NCBI GenBank assembly: GCA_963702925.1
Contig: OY969771.1
Location: 2,666,001-2,730,000, forward strand
Direction of reading: 5' to 3'
Length of the DNA stretch: 64,000 nucleotides
Source of the DNA: CAIKMD01 sp963702925
Lineage (GTDB): Bacteria; Pseudomonadota; Alphaproteobacteria; ATCC43930; CGMCC-115725
The translations under genes were made by a program, and so were the position numbers. The notes under the pieces are model-generated. The model did not search any database, had not been told where the DNA came from, and worked only from the letters and a program-made list of their open reading frames with translations. Below are positions 1-9,479 of this stretch, piece by piece; positions within the stretch are counted from its first letter, which is position 1; each line of letters opens with the position of its first letter.

Positions 1-782
1 ACACCTTGCGGCCGTGACGGCTTGCTCTGCGGCAGCTCGCCCTTGGCAACGCGGTCGCTCCAATCGGCGAAGAATTTCAGCGGCACGCCGCCGAGCTGGC
101 CGATCGTCCCGACCATAAGCTGCCCGGCCTGACCCGATTCGATGCGGCGGGTCCAGGCCTGTTCGGAATCCATGGCGCTGAAGGCCGCGGGGATGGTGCG
201 CGTGGCGAGCTGGCCAAGCTGATGGCAGCCGACGCAGCCGCGATTCTTGATCGTCGTGATGTAATCCTGCTGCGTCACCTTGGCGGGGATCGCGCTTTTG
301 CCGCCGAATTGACTCGCCTCCGGGATCTTCACCATCGAATACCAATAGATCGCCGGATAATATTGCGCGGCGGCGGCACTGTTCGGCGCCGGCACCGCAA
401 TAAGATCGAGCCGTTTGCCCGGCACGCCATGCATCTTGGGTGAATCGACCAGCCCATAGCCGCGCACCCAGACGCTGTAATCCGCCATCGGCAGCTCGGG
501 CAGCAAATAGCGGCCTTTGTCGTCGGTAACGACGATCTTGGTGAATTTGGTCGGCAGCTCGGTGGTTTCGGCGATCACCCACACGCCCGCCTCGGGCCCG
601 TGCGGGCTTGTGACCGTGCCGCTGATCGATTGCAGCTTGGTGTCGGATGGCGCGGGCGCGGCCGCGGGCGCCGATCGTGGTGCCTGAGACGCCGATGGAA
701 GCGACGGTTCCTGTGCAGCGGCAGTGGCGACAGAAGTGCCGAGAATGGCACAGCTCAAGGCAAGCAAGCGCAACCGCTTCAT
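1..782 (-). CDS. Secreted carboxypeptidase-regulatory-like domain protein with a c-type haem site (3' end outside window)
   Basis: Reading the minus strand from ATG at 782 gives an open frame of 260 codons that runs off the window edge. It opens with a signal peptide (charged MKRLRL, hydrophobic core, cut near Ala-Ala-Ala-Gln at about residue 24), then a Pro/Ala-rich linker. Residues about 52-130 look like a carboxypeptidase regulatory (beta-sandwich) domain, with a GTV...G..V.V start and a TDDKGRYLLPELP segment. A CVGCH haem c motif follows at about residues 183-187. A strong GGGAGGGG Shine-Dalgarno sits 7 bases before the ATG. Family knowledge: such proteins are periplasmic and often carry a C-terminal beta-propeller; that part cannot be seen here. 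A role in periplasmic electron transfer or substrate binding is inference. Confidence 0.7.
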   Translation of the reverse strand, partial: MKRLRLLALSCAILGTSVATAAAQEPSLPSASQAPRSAPAAAPAPSDTKLQSISGTVTSPHGPEAGVWVIAETTELPTKFTKIVVTDDKGRYLLPELPMADYSVWVRGYGLVDSPKMHGVPGKRLDLIAVPAPNSAAAAQYYPAIYWYSMVKIPEASQFGGKSAIPAKVTQQDYITTIKNRGCVGCHQLGQLATRTIPAAFSAMDSEQAWTRRIESGQAGQLMVGTIGQLGGVPLKFFADWSDRVAKGELPQSKPSRPQG

Positions 783-856
783 CGCGATCCCCTCCCAACG
801 TCTTTTGTTGGAAGTCATTACCGGCCGCAGCCGCGCCACTGTCAAGATGGCGCGCC

Positions 857-1003
857 TTAGGTCGGCGGCGGCGGCCAGTGAATCGAACAGAACGGGTCGG
901 TGCTGTTGGGATAGGCCGGGCCGCAATAATGGTCGACGCAGCCGCCGGCGCTCAGCCCGAGCAGCAACATCAGCACGACAAGTTTGAGACGGGTCGACAT
1001 CAT
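857..1003 (-). CDS. Small putative lipoprotein, 48 aa
   Basis: A 48-residue frame starting MMSTRLK has a hydrophobic stretch of Leu/Val/Met followed by LSAGGC, a slightly degenerate lipobox, so Cys22 would be the lipidated residue. The mature part is only about 27 residues, contains two further Cys and ends in a Pro-rich tail. The frame can be extended upstream to 1201, but that extension is Arg-rich and lacks protein-like composition, so the start at 1003 is preferred. There is no strong Shine-Dalgarno. It lies between the haem protein and the aldo/keto reductase, all on the minus strand. No family is recognised; small cell-envelope lipoprotein is inferred from the signal only. Confidence 0.45.
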   Translation of the reverse strand: MMSTRLKLVVLMLLLGLSAGGCVDHYCGPAYPNSTDPFCSIHWPPPPT

Positions 1004-1139
1004 CGAAACTCGCGAATTCGGGTGAGAGAGGTCACCGACACAGGGCTGACATGGTTCGGCCGCCCGCTCCGCACCACCGCGATGTCGTGAAAGCCCTGTG
1101 TAGCGGCACCAAACAGTCGCGCGCCGATGGTGGCGCGCG

Positions 1140-2126
1140 TCAGCCTCGCGACGGCGGCGCCATGAATTCCGGTCCGACCGGGTCCTTGATCGTTGCCGCA
1201 AGAATGCGATCGATCGCGGTCATGGCCTCGGGGTCGATCGACCAGCCGAAGGCTTCATCGATCGGGTCCAATTGTTGCGGCCGGCGCGCGCCCCATAAAG
1301 CGACGGTATTGCCGCGGTCGAGAATCCAGCGTACCGCCAGCGCGAGGATGCTTTTGCCATAGCGGTCTTTCGCGAAGCGATCGAGCGCGCTGACCGCGGC
1401 CAGGTATTGATCGATGACGCGCGGACGGAATTTCGGATCGATCTTGCGCAGATCGTCGCCGGTAAAGCGCGTGGTCGCGGTGATCTTTCCGGTCAGCAGG
1501 CCGCGGCACAACGCGCCATAGGCAAGCAGCGTCATCTCGTTGCGCTGCGCATAGGGCAAGACATCGGTCTCGATCGCCCGCTCGAAAAGATTATAAGGCG
1601 GCTGAACGGTGTGGATCGGCGCCACTTTGCGGAACGTGTCCATCTGGGCGAGACTGAAATTGCTGACCCCGATCGCGCGGATCTTGCCCGCTTTCAGCAA
1701 TTCGCCGAGAACGCCGGCGGTCTGCTCGATGGGCACGAGCGGGTCGGGCCAATGGATCTGGTAGATGTCGATCCGGTCGGTGGCGAGCCGCCGCAAGGAA
1801 TCGTCGAGCTCGCGCCGGATCCGCTCGGGGGTCGAATTGCGGGCGACTTTGCCGTCGTGCCATTCGAGCCCGGCTTTCGTGGCGATGACGGCGCGCTCGC
1901 GCCGCCCGCCCTGCGCGAGCGCTTTGCCGACGATCTCCTCCGACTGCCCGAAGCCGTAAACCGGCGCCGTGTCGATCAGCGTGATGCCGCGATCGAGCGC
2001 GGCTTGGATCGTGCGGACGGCCTCTTTCTCGTCGGACCCGCCCCACATCCAGCCGCCGATTGCCCAAGTGCCGAGGCCGATCCTTGATACGGACAGGTCG
2101 GTGCCGTGAATTCGAGTCAGGTCCAT
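1140..2126 (-). CDS. Aldo/keto reductase, 328 aa
   Basis: Full-length AKR-superfamily barrel. The catalytic tetrad is visible as Asp52 and Tyr57 (in IDTAPVYG), Lys84 (IATKAG) and His125 (YQIHWPDP). The signature GVSNFS follows at about residues 155-160. It resembles the bacterial YajO/YhdN-like group of NADPH-dependent reductases acting on aldehydes or ketones. Cytosolic, with no signal peptide. The start at 2126 is preceded by a modest GATGGGAT. It is monocistronic or the first gene of a minus-strand run with the small lipoprotein. The physiological substrate cannot be read from the sequence. Confidence 0.9.
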   Translation of the reverse strand: MDLTRIHGTDLSVSRIGLGTWAIGGWMWGGSDEKEAVRTIQAALDRGITLIDTAPVYGFGQSEEIVGKALAQGGRRERAVIATKAGLEWHDGKVARNSTPERIRRELDDSLRRLATDRIDIYQIHWPDPLVPIEQTAGVLGELLKAGKIRAIGVSNFSLAQMDTFRKVAPIHTVQPPYNLFERAIETDVLPYAQRNEMTLLAYGALCRGLLTGKITATTRFTGDDLRKIDPKFRPRVIDQYLAAVSALDRFAKDRYGKSILALAVRWILDRGNTVALWGARRPQQLDPIDEAFGWSIDPEAMTAIDRILAATIKDPVGPEFMAPPSRG

Positions 2127-2801
2127 GAGAGCATCCCATCATCGGTTGGCGCGGCCGATTTCGAGTCGCATCGCCGCTTGTCTCGACGTGATGTAAGGAT
2201 TTTGGACCGCGCTGCTTGCGCATTCTTGCTGCTTTCGCGTCATCGCGGCGGCTAAATCATTTCAGCCCAATGCTTTTCGGGCGATTGCAAGGCTGTGTTG
2301 CGTCATACGCCGAGGTAGTGGCGCGAAAGGCACAAGGCATCGCGCGCCGCGCGACCGGCGAGTCAGATGAAATTTTGTTGAGAGAATCGAGCCACGGACA
2401 GTCTTCCGCTGCCACTTCTGTCCCGCCATGTGCGGTAAATCGCGCAGCCTCACGTAACGCCGACAAGATTTCATCGCCGGCGGCTGCTTCTTGCACGCCG
2501 AACGCGAAAGAAATGTGCTGCCGCTTCATGCGTCACGCCGTGAACCGCGACGGGAAATGCACCGCGCGCGGGGTCTTAATCATCCGTTATCGATAGCGAC
2601 GAACGCGGCACATGGTCGCTCTCCGAATCTATTAAGGATTGAATTAGAAAGTCTCTCCAACGACTTGTCGTCGCGATCTCGCGCGCGTGGCAGGCACTGC
2701 TAATTACTTTTAAACCATTTTCCGAGACTGTTCGGTTTGTCCCTTGTCTTTGATGGGAAGGGCTGCAGCGATCACACGCCACGGTCGAACCGCGAGGGCC
2801 G
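2127..2801. other. Gene-poor gap upstream of the tad operon
   Basis: About 675 bases separate the divergent aldo/keto reductase and cpaB. Open frames exist on both strands (for example 2257-2529 minus) but have no Shine-Dalgarno and no recognisable family. The segment 2580-2760 is clearly richer in A/T than its surroundings and is the likely promoter zone of the tad operon. No Flp/Fap-type pilin (a short protein with a G-x4-E-Y cleavage motif) was found in any frame, although tad loci often have it just upstream. Confidence 0.6.
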
Positions 2802-3734
2802 ATGAAGTCTCGTCTTGTTTTAATTCTGGTCATGGTGTTGTCGGTCGCCGGTGCCGGCTTTTTGCTGTGGCGCGGTAGTGACCGAAATGCGGTCGCGACC
2901 GGACCGCAAACCCAGATCTTGAGCGCTGCCGCCGCGTTGCCGGTGAGCACCTTGTTGCGGCCGCAAGATATCGCATGGCGCACCGTCGCGCCTGATTCCA
3001 TTCCGCCGCACGCGATCGAGCGCGTGGTCGACGGCAAGGGCGAGCCGCTGCCGCCGAGCGCATCGGATGCCGGCGCCGATCAGGCTTCCGCCGGCAAGGA
3101 CGTTGCGTCAGCCAACGATGTGCTGGGCGCGGTGGTTCGCCGCGCGATCGATGCGGGCGAGCCGATCCTCACCGAAGACATCGTCAAGCCGGGCGATCGC
3201 GGCTTTCTTGCCGCCGTGCTGAGTCCTGGCATGCGCGCCATTTCGATCGGCGTCGATGCGGTGTCCGGCACGTCGGGCCTGATCTATCCCGGCGATCGCG
3301 TCGATCTTCTTCTCACGCAAAGCTTCAAAGGCGACGACGTGGCGCAAGGCCACCGCTCGGTCGCCGAAATCGTCGCGCAGGATTTGCGCGTGCTCGCTAT
3401 CGATCAACGTCTCCAGCCCGCGCGGACGGATCCGGCAACCGATGCCAGCGTCGCGCGTACGGTCGCGTTGGAGGTGTCGCCGCGGCAATCCGCACAGATC
3501 AGCGTCGCGGCCGAGCTGGGGAAATTGTCGCTGACCTTGCGCAGCCTGATGGCCGGCGACGGCACGTCGGCTCAAGGCACGCCGATCCCGGCGGTCACGG
3601 CGCCGGTCTGGGCGAATGACGTAACCACCGTATCTCCGGGCTCCGACCGGAATCGCGCAAAGCCCGACGCGCCGCCCGCGCCGACGGTCGTCGTGATCCA
3701 TGGGGTGAAGGCGGACACGGCGCCGGCTCATTGA
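2802..3734 (+). CDS. cpaB: Flp pilus assembly protein CpaB/RcpC
   Basis: 310 aa with an N-terminal membrane anchor (residues about 4-23, MKSRLVLILVMVL start). A SAF-like region follows at about 45-120, where LPVSTLLRPQDIAW and ARRAIDAGEPILTEDIV-type segments occur, and then the conserved CpaB stretch with PGMRAISIGVDAVSG and YPGDRVDLLLTQ. In Flp/Tad systems CpaB is a periplasmic inner-membrane-anchored protein that works with the secretin. GCGAGGG lies 5 bases before the ATG. It is the first gene of a run of eleven same-strand genes ending at tadG. The C-terminal 30 residues are Pro/Ala-rich and poorly conserved. Confidence 0.92.
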   Translation: MKSRLVLILVMVLSVAGAGFLLWRGSDRNAVATGPQTQILSAAAALPVSTLLRPQDIAWRTVAPDSIPPHAIERVVDGKGEPLPPSASDAGADQASAGKDVASANDVLGAVVRRAIDAGEPILTEDIVKPGDRGFLAAVLSPGMRAISIGVDAVSGTSGLIYPGDRVDLLLTQSFKGDDVAQGHRSVAEIVAQDLRVLAIDQRLQPARTDPATDASVARTVALEVSPRQSAQISVAAELGKLSLTLRSLMAGDGTSAQGTPIPAVTAPVWANDVTTVSPGSDRNRAKPDAPPAPTVVVIHGVKADTAPAH

Positions 3735-3812
3735 GCGGATCGGGTTTATCCCCGGCCCGCGCTACGACCGCATGCAGGCAACGCATCGCGATGCGTTCGA
3801 CGAGGGGACTTT

Positions 3813-5258
3813 ATGTCTAGTTGTTCTTGGTTGGTCCGTATCGCTGTCATCTGGCCGCTCGCGCTGTTCGTCGGCGTGCTGCCGGCTGCCGCGCAGAATT
3901 CCGGCGCGGCCGGTCAGGCTGCACCCCCGGCGGCGCCGCGCGCCCTGCCCAATCCCTCGCCGAACCCGCCGCCGAATACCGGCATCCTCCGGCTCGAGGT
4001 TTCGCGCGGCCAGCTGCTGAAGCTGCCCAGTCCGGCCTCGACCGTTCTCATCGCCGATCCGTTGATCGCGGATATTCAGGCGCCGACGCCGACGAGCGTC
4101 TTCATCGTCGGCAAACAGGTCGGCCACACCACGCTCTTTGCGATGGATCAGGACGGCCGCGGCATGTATTCGCGCGAGGTCGATGTCGTCTACAGCACGA
4201 GCGATCTCGTCCGCATGCTGCGCGAGCGTTCGCCCGGCGCAGCGATTACGCCGACATCGACCCCGAACGGGGTGGTGCTCAACGGCTCGGCGCCCACGCC
4301 GGAAGCCGCCGAAGCGGCGCAAACCCTGGCCACTCAGATCGTCGGCGACAAGGCCGCCATCGTCAATGAGCTGCAAGTGCCGATGTCGACGCAGGTCAAT
4401 CTGCAAGTCGTGGTCGCCGAAGTATCGCGGCAAATCACCAAGGATTTCGGCTTCAACTGGAACGCGGTTGCCAATCCCGGGTCCTTCAATATCGGCGTTC
4501 AGACCGCGGCTTCCCTGCTCGGCGGCGGCAGCACGCCGGCGGCGTTGACGGGCGCGTTCAAGTCCTCACGGACCAATATCAGCGCGCTCATCAATCTTCT
4601 TGCCGATGAAGGCTATGTCTCGATCCTTGCACAGCCCAATCTCACGGCGATTTCCGGCCATCCGGCGCGGTTCCTCGCCGGCGGCGAGATTCCCATTCCG
4701 ATCGCTCAAGGGCTCGGCAGCACCGCCATCGAGTTCAAGCAGTTCGGCGTCAGCCTCGAATTCCTGCCGACCGTGCTGTCGGGAGACCGCATCGCCATCG
4801 ACGTCAAGCCCGAGGTCAGCGAGCTGTCGACGGTCGGCTCGGTCACGCTGAGCGGCACCCAGATTCCGGCGCTCAATGTGCGCCGTGCCGAAACCACAGT
4901 CGAGCTCGGCAGCGGGCAGAGCTTCGCGATCGGCGGCTTGGTGCAGAACAACACCTCGACCGACATTCAGCAATATCCCGGGCTCACCAACATTCCGGTC
5001 CTCGGGCCGCTTTTCCGGTCGACCAATTTTCAGCGCAACGAGAGCGAGCTGATGATCATCGTGACGCCCTATCTCGTGCGTCCGGTTGCGTCGCCCCAGG
5101 CGTTGAAATTGCCGACCGACGGTTTCGCGCCGGCCACCGATCTGGAGCGCATTTTCCAGGGCCGCGCGGTGAACAGCACCGCGAAAGCCGGCGGCAGCGC
5201 GCTGCTCGGTCCGCTGGGCCCGCGCCTGACGGGCGATGCCGGCTTCGTCGTCGAATGA
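3813..5258 (+). CDS. cpaC: Type II/Tad secretin CpaC/RcpA
   Basis: 481 aa outer-membrane secretin of the Tad pilus. The signal peptide (hydrophobic to about residue 27, cut after AAA) is followed by a Pro-rich linker. Next come the pilus-formation N-terminal domain (about 55-120; RGQLLKLPSPASTVLIADP region), a BON-like module (about 130-195) and the secretin core (about 225-425) with the typical VTPYLVRPV end of the pore domain. It assembles the channel through which the pilus exits. A GAGGGGAC Shine-Dalgarno is 5 bases before the start. Spacing to cpaB is 78 bases and to cpaD 25 bases, so co-transcription is likely. Confidence 0.94.
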   Translation: MSSCSWLVRIAVIWPLALFVGVLPAAAQNSGAAGQAAPPAAPRALPNPSPNPPPNTGILRLEVSRGQLLKLPSPASTVLIADPLIADIQAPTPTSVFIVGKQVGHTTLFAMDQDGRGMYSREVDVVYSTSDLVRMLRERSPGAAITPTSTPNGVVLNGSAPTPEAAEAAQTLATQIVGDKAAIVNELQVPMSTQVNLQVVVAEVSRQITKDFGFNWNAVANPGSFNIGVQTAASLLGGGSTPAALTGAFKSSRTNISALINLLADEGYVSILAQPNLTAISGHPARFLAGGEIPIPIAQGLGSTAIEFKQFGVSLEFLPTVLSGDRIAIDVKPEVSELSTVGSVTLSGTQIPALNVRRAETTVELGSGQSFAIGGLVQNNTSTDIQQYPGLTNIPVLGPLFRSTNFQRNESELMIIVTPYLVRPVASPQALKLPTDGFAPATDLERIFQGRAVNSTAKAGGSALLGPLGPRLTGDAGFVVE

Positions 5259-5283
5259 CCTGCCAGTCAACGAGGAATCGTCC

Positions 5284-5949
5284 ATGCGTATAAGCCTGCT
5301 GCCCGCTTTCGTCGCCCTTGCCTTGGGAGCGCTGGTGGGATGCGCGGTCGCGCCGGACATCTCGGGCATGCCGGCGATGCAGAAGCCGAAGTCGCTTGCC
5401 GTGCAACGCGCCGACCAAAAGCTCGTCGTCAAGGTCGACCCCGCCACCGGCATGCCGCTGTCGCCGGAACGCGCGAATATCCTGCGGGCCGTCGCCGCCT
5501 TGGGGCATCCGGAAGGCGCCCAGGTCACGATCGCCGGGCCGCAGCCGCGCGCGCAATTGAAGCGGGTCGCCGATGCAGTCGCCGCCGCCGGCATCGATCC
5601 GACGCGTATCGAGCTGCTGGGCGCGAAACCGTCGCCGGCGAGCAAGGACACGGTCGAAATCGTGTTTCAGCAATACGCCTTGGTCGTGCCGAATTGTCCC
5701 GATTGGAGCGAGCCCGACGCGCTCGGCAACCAGAACGTCGTCATGAGCAATCTCGGCTGCGCCAATGCCGTCAATCTCGGTGCGATGGTCGCCAACCCCA
5801 AGGATCTCGTCGAAGGGCGGAGCGCCGCGGCAACCGATGGCGCCGCCGCGGCTTCCGCCGTGACCGCCCAAAAAGCCTACAAGCCAAAGCCTTTGGCCTC
5901 GACGACGTCGACGCAAGGCGGTTCGTCTTCAGGCGGAGATTCGAAATGA
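5284..5949 (+). CDS. cpaD: Pilus assembly lipoprotein CpaD
   Basis: 221 aa. The N-terminus has a lipoprotein signal ending LVGC at Cys20 (MRISLLPAFVALALGALVGC), so lipidation and outer-membrane placement are expected. The central part matches the CpaD family (PF09476 type), with VPNCPDWSEPD and the conserved SNLGCANAVNLGAMVANPKDLV region; this block is the family hallmark. It probably helps place the CpaC secretin. Start at 5284 follows AGGA at 9-12 bases. The C-terminal 40 residues are low-complexity Ala/Ser/Thr. The stop overlaps the cpaE start as ATGA. Confidence 0.92.
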   Translation: MRISLLPAFVALALGALVGCAVAPDISGMPAMQKPKSLAVQRADQKLVVKVDPATGMPLSPERANILRAVAALGHPEGAQVTIAGPQPRAQLKRVADAVAAAGIDPTRIELLGAKPSPASKDTVEIVFQQYALVVPNCPDWSEPDALGNQNVVMSNLGCANAVNLGAMVANPKDLVEGRSAAATDGAAAASAVTAQKAYKPKPLASTTSTQGGSSSGGDSK

Positions 5950-7158
5950 GCGCGCCGGCCCGTAAACCCTTGCGTTCGGGCGAAGCGTCGCCGGCCAAGC
6001 TCGCGCGCCGCCCGGTCCTCGCCTTCGTCGCCGACGCGGACACGGAAGACGCGGTCCGCCAAGCGCTCAACGATCTGGCCGCTGCCCCGGGCGACATCCA
6101 ACGCGGCGGCGTCGAGCAAGCGATCCGGCGTCTTTCCGACGAGCGCTCGCCCGAGGTTCTGCTGATCGATCTCAGCGGCATCGACATGCCGATTTCCGAG
6201 GTTCATCGCCTCGCCGATGTGTGTGAGCCGGGCGTGAACGTGATCGCGCTGGGCACGCGCGACCATATCGGGCTTTATCGCGATCTGCTGCATGCGGGCG
6301 TCACCGATTATCTCGTGAAGCCGGTGACCTACGACCTGGTGCGCCGTTCCGTGATCATGGCGCTTGATGGAAAGAACGGCGCCGCGGCCGATGAGAAATT
6401 AGGAAAGCTCGTCGCCATCGCTGGCACGCGCGGCGGTGTCGGCACGACGACGCTCGCGACTAACCTCGCCTGGTTCCTCGCCGAACGTCAGTCGCGCCGC
6501 GTCGCGCTGTTGGATCTCGACCTGACGAGCGGCGATTGCGGTCTGCTGCTCGATCTCAAGCCGACTGCGGGCTTGCGGCAGGCGCTGGAAAAGCCGGAAC
6601 GCATCGATCCGCTTTTCATCGAGCGCGCCATGGCCCAACGCGGCGACAAGCTTTTTGTGCTGAGCGCCGAAGAGCCCTGGGCCGACGACATTCCGATCAC
6701 GGCTGATGCGGTCCGCGCCCTCACCCGGACCCTGGCCGAGCAATTCCACTACGTGGTGGTCGATCTGCCGCGTTCGCTGCGCCGGCTCTGGCCGGCGGTT
6801 CTCGAAATCCGTCGCGGTGCGCGTCGTCGTTGCCGACACGACCTTGACGTCGTTGCGCGAGCTGAAGCGCTTGCAGCGGTTGGATCATGGCGAGCGTACC
6901 CTCGGACAGACCCTGCTGGTTGTGAATCGCCAGGGCGAGTATGGGCGCTCCGGCATGAAATTGACCGATTTCTCCGAAGCGGCGGGCAGCGCGGTCGCCA
7001 CCATCGTGCCGTTCGAGCCCCGCGTCGTCTTGGCGGAGGATACGGGGCAGCCCTCAGCCGGCCAACGCGGCGGCTTCGCCGAGGCGATTGCCGCGCTGGC
7101 GGGCGGGATTTCGGGTCGGCCGATGCAGCGCCGTCGTTGGTGGAGGTCACTCTGGTGA
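5946..7158 (+). pseudogene. cpaE: CpaE/TadZ pilus-localisation ATPase, interrupted by a +1 frameshift
   Basis: The first frame gives a degenerate receiver-like domain (about 24-140, with LVKP at 123-126). A ParA/MinD-like ATPase domain begins with the deviant Walker A TRGGVGTTT at 161-169. Protein-like reading stops near codon 286 (bases about 6801-6810, around an AAA run) and resumes one frame later as VAVRVVVADTTLTSLRELKR through to TGA at 7156-7158. Removing one base restores 403 aa, the normal CpaE length. Without the correction, the frame runs through an Arg-rich shadow of about 115 codons into cpaF and makes a false CpaE-CpaF fusion. CpaE localises the Tad machinery to the pole. The defect may be a real mutation or a sequencing error; sequence alone cannot decide. 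Confidence 0.85.
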
Positions 7159-8510
7159 AAATCCGCAAATTCGGTCGCCGGGACGAAGAAGAGCCGCGGC
7201 GCGCGCTCGTTCCCGCCGATGCGTTTACCCCGGCGCCGATCGAGCTGGCCGAGGAAGAGATCAGGAAACGGATGCGCGAAATGCTGATGGCGCGCATCGA
7301 TCCGTCGCGCGCCAACCGCATGGAGCGCGATCAGCTGCAAGCCGAAGTCAATCGGCTCGTTACCGAAATCGCGACCGAACAGCGGGTTCAGCTCAACGAA
7401 AAGGAAGAGAACGCTGTCGCGGCCGAGCTTCTCGACGACATGGTCGGTCTCGGACCGCTCGAGCCGTTGCTGCGCGACGATACGGTGACGGATATTCTAG
7501 TCAACGGCCCGAACAGCATCTATGTCGAGCGCCGCGGCAAGCTCGAGGAGACCAAGTTCCGCTTTCGCGACGGCGCCCATGTTCTCCACGTGGCGCAGAA
7601 AATCGCCTCGGCCATCGGCCGGCATGTCGACGAGGCAAGTCCGATGGTCGATGCGCGTCTTGCCGACGGCTGCCGCGTCAATATCATCGTGCCGCCGCTC
7701 GCGTTGCGCGGCGTGGCGATATCGATCCGAAAATTTGCCAAGCGCTCGATTACGTTGCAGCAGATGGCGGATCAGGGAAATCTTTCTCCCTCGATGGCCA
7801 AGCTGCTCGAGATCGCGGCGGCCTCCCGGCTGAATATCCTGATTTCGGGCGGCACCGGCTCCGGGAAAACCACGCTGCTCAACGCGCTTTCATGCCAGAT
7901 CGATCCGCGCGAGCGCATCATCACGATCGAGGATGCGGCCGAATTGCAACTCCAACAGCCGCATGTCGTGTCGCTGGAAACCCGCCCGCCGAGCCTCGAA
8001 GGCACCGCGGAGGTGTCGGCGCGCGATCTGCTGCGCAACGCGTTGCGCATGCGTCCCGATCGCATCGTCGTCGGCGAGGTTCGCGGGCACGAAGCCTTCG
8101 ACATGATGCAGGCCATGAACACCGGCCATGATGGGTCGATGTCGACGATCCATGCCAATACGCCGCGCGACGCGCTTACGCGGCTCGAAAGCATGCTGCT
8201 GATGAGCGCCGTCAACTTGCCGATTCGCGCGATTCGCGCGCAGATCGTCGGCGCGCTCGATCTCGTCGTCCAGGTCGAGCGCATGCGCGACGGCATTCGT
8301 CGCGTCACCCGCGTCGCGGAAGTCGTCGGCCTCGAAGGCGAGATCATCACGATGCAGGATCTCTTCACTTTCCGCGAAGAGGGCGAGACCCGCGAGGGCA
8401 GAATCACCGGCACGTTCGAATCCAGCCACCTCATTCCGCATTTCATCGAGCACGCCCGCCATCTCGGTTTGGAGGCGACGTTACGAAAGGCGATGGAATT
8501 GGAAGAATGA
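7155..8510 (+). CDS. cpaF: Tad secretion ATPase CpaF/TadA
   Basis: 451 aa from a GTG at 7155, chosen because GGAGG lies 8 bases upstream and the GTGA overlap with the cpaE stop is typical of this operon. The N-terminal helical domain (about 25-120) precedes the type II/IV secretion ATPase core. Walker A GGTGSGKT is at 232-239, the Asp box ITIEDAAELQL near 260, and Walker B-like RIVVGEVRG near 300. The His box, TGHDGSMSTIHANTPRDAL, follows. It hydrolyses ATP in the cytoplasm to drive pilus assembly on TadB/TadC. The stop overlaps tadB as ATGA. All key motifs are intact. Confidence 0.95.
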   Translation: MKIRKFGRRDEEEPRRALVPADAFTPAPIELAEEEIRKRMREMLMARIDPSRANRMERDQLQAEVNRLVTEIATEQRVQLNEKEENAVAAELLDDMVGLGPLEPLLRDDTVTDILVNGPNSIYVERRGKLEETKFRFRDGAHVLHVAQKIASAIGRHVDEASPMVDARLADGCRVNIIVPPLALRGVAISIRKFAKRSITLQQMADQGNLSPSMAKLLEIAAASRLNILISGGTGSGKTTLLNALSCQIDPRERIITIEDAAELQLQQPHVVSLETRPPSLEGTAEVSARDLLRNALRMRPDRIVVGEVRGHEAFDMMQAMNTGHDGSMSTIHANTPRDALTRLESMLLMSAVNLPIRAIRAQIVGALDLVVQVERMRDGIRRVTRVAEVVGLEGEIITMQDLFTFREEGETREGRITGTFESSHLIPHFIEHARHLGLEATLRKAMELEE

Positions 8511-9479
8511 GCCTGGCCTACAATTCCATCATCGCTGCCGGGCTGGGCGTCGTCTTCCTCGCTTCGGGCGGTTTCCTGATCGCCGAGCGGCGCGGCGACC
8601 GCCGCCGTCAGCGCGTTGCGAGCTTGAACGAGGCCGAGGAAAAGGCGCGCCAGCGCGCGGCCGACGCGTCCTTGCCCGCAGCGAAGCCGCATAAGCGTGC
8701 GCTCCTCGCTCAATACGCCGCTATGGCGCTCGACGCGTTGGGTCTTTCATCGGCCGGTCTCGGCGAGTGGGTGAGCATCCCGAAAGTGGCGGGTGTCTCT
8801 ATTCTTGCCGGTGTCGGCGCGCTGTACGGCGTGCGAATGGCGGGCTTGGTGTCGTGGGCGGCCATGCCGGTGGCCGTCATCACCGCGGCGGTGGCGTGGC
8901 GCTTCATGATCAATGCCGCGCGCTTTCGCCGGCGCAAAGCCTTTCTCGATCATTTTCCCGAAGCCATCGATCTGGTTGTCCGCGCGGTGCGCATCGGCTT
9001 GCCGATTACCGAGGCGGTGATCGCCATCGGCCGGGAAATCCCCGGCCCGGTCGGCGAGGAATGTCGCCTCGTCAGTCAGCAACTCCAGATCGGCGTCACC
9101 CTCAACGAGAGTTCTGATTCAGGCGACGAAGCGGGTGAATATCGTCGATTTCGATATTTTCGTCGTGACGCTCGCCTTGCAACGCGAGACCGGCGGCAAT
9201 CTCACCGAGGCGCTGAGCAATCTCAGCGCGATCATCCGCGGCCGCCGCGAGCTGCGGCTGAAGGCAGCCGCCCTCAGCTCCGAAGCCAAGGCATCGGCGG
9301 CCGTGATGGCCTCGCTGCCGTTTCTCGCGAGCGGGGCTCTGCTTGTTCTCAATCCCGCCTATTTGATGCCGCTCGTGACGGATCGCCGCGGCCCTTACCT
9401 CCTCATCGGCGCAGCCGGGCTCATGCTGTCGGGAATCGGCGTGATGAAGCACATGATCAGCCGGAGCGTCCGGGCATGA
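8507..9479 (+). pseudogene. tadB: Tad platform membrane protein TadB, interrupted by a +1 frameshift
   Basis: The first frame gives an N-terminal transmembrane helix, a linker, two helices at about 90-140 and the start of the T2SSF domain (FPEAIDLVVRAVRIGLPITEAV). At bases about 9107-9112 (codon 200) the family sequence continues in the next frame as LIQATKRVNIVDFDIFVVT and runs to TGA at 9477-9479, including the two C-terminal membrane helices. Deleting one base gives 323 aa, the usual TadB length. As given, the upstream frame reads straight into tadC through about 120 Arg-rich codons, a false TadB-TadC fusion. TadB and TadC form the inner-membrane platform of the pilus. The situation is the same as in cpaE 2.3 kb upstream. 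Confidence 0.85.

Noticed and set aside
2257..2529. 90-codon minus-strand open frame upstream of cpaB
   Set aside because: No Shine-Dalgarno, no family pattern, third-position base use not clearly coding; kept as gap.
2683..2705. Possible sigma-54 promoter (TGGCAG...TGCT) before cpaB
   Set aside because: Only 8 bases lie between GG and GC instead of 10, so it does not fit the -24/-12 spacing.
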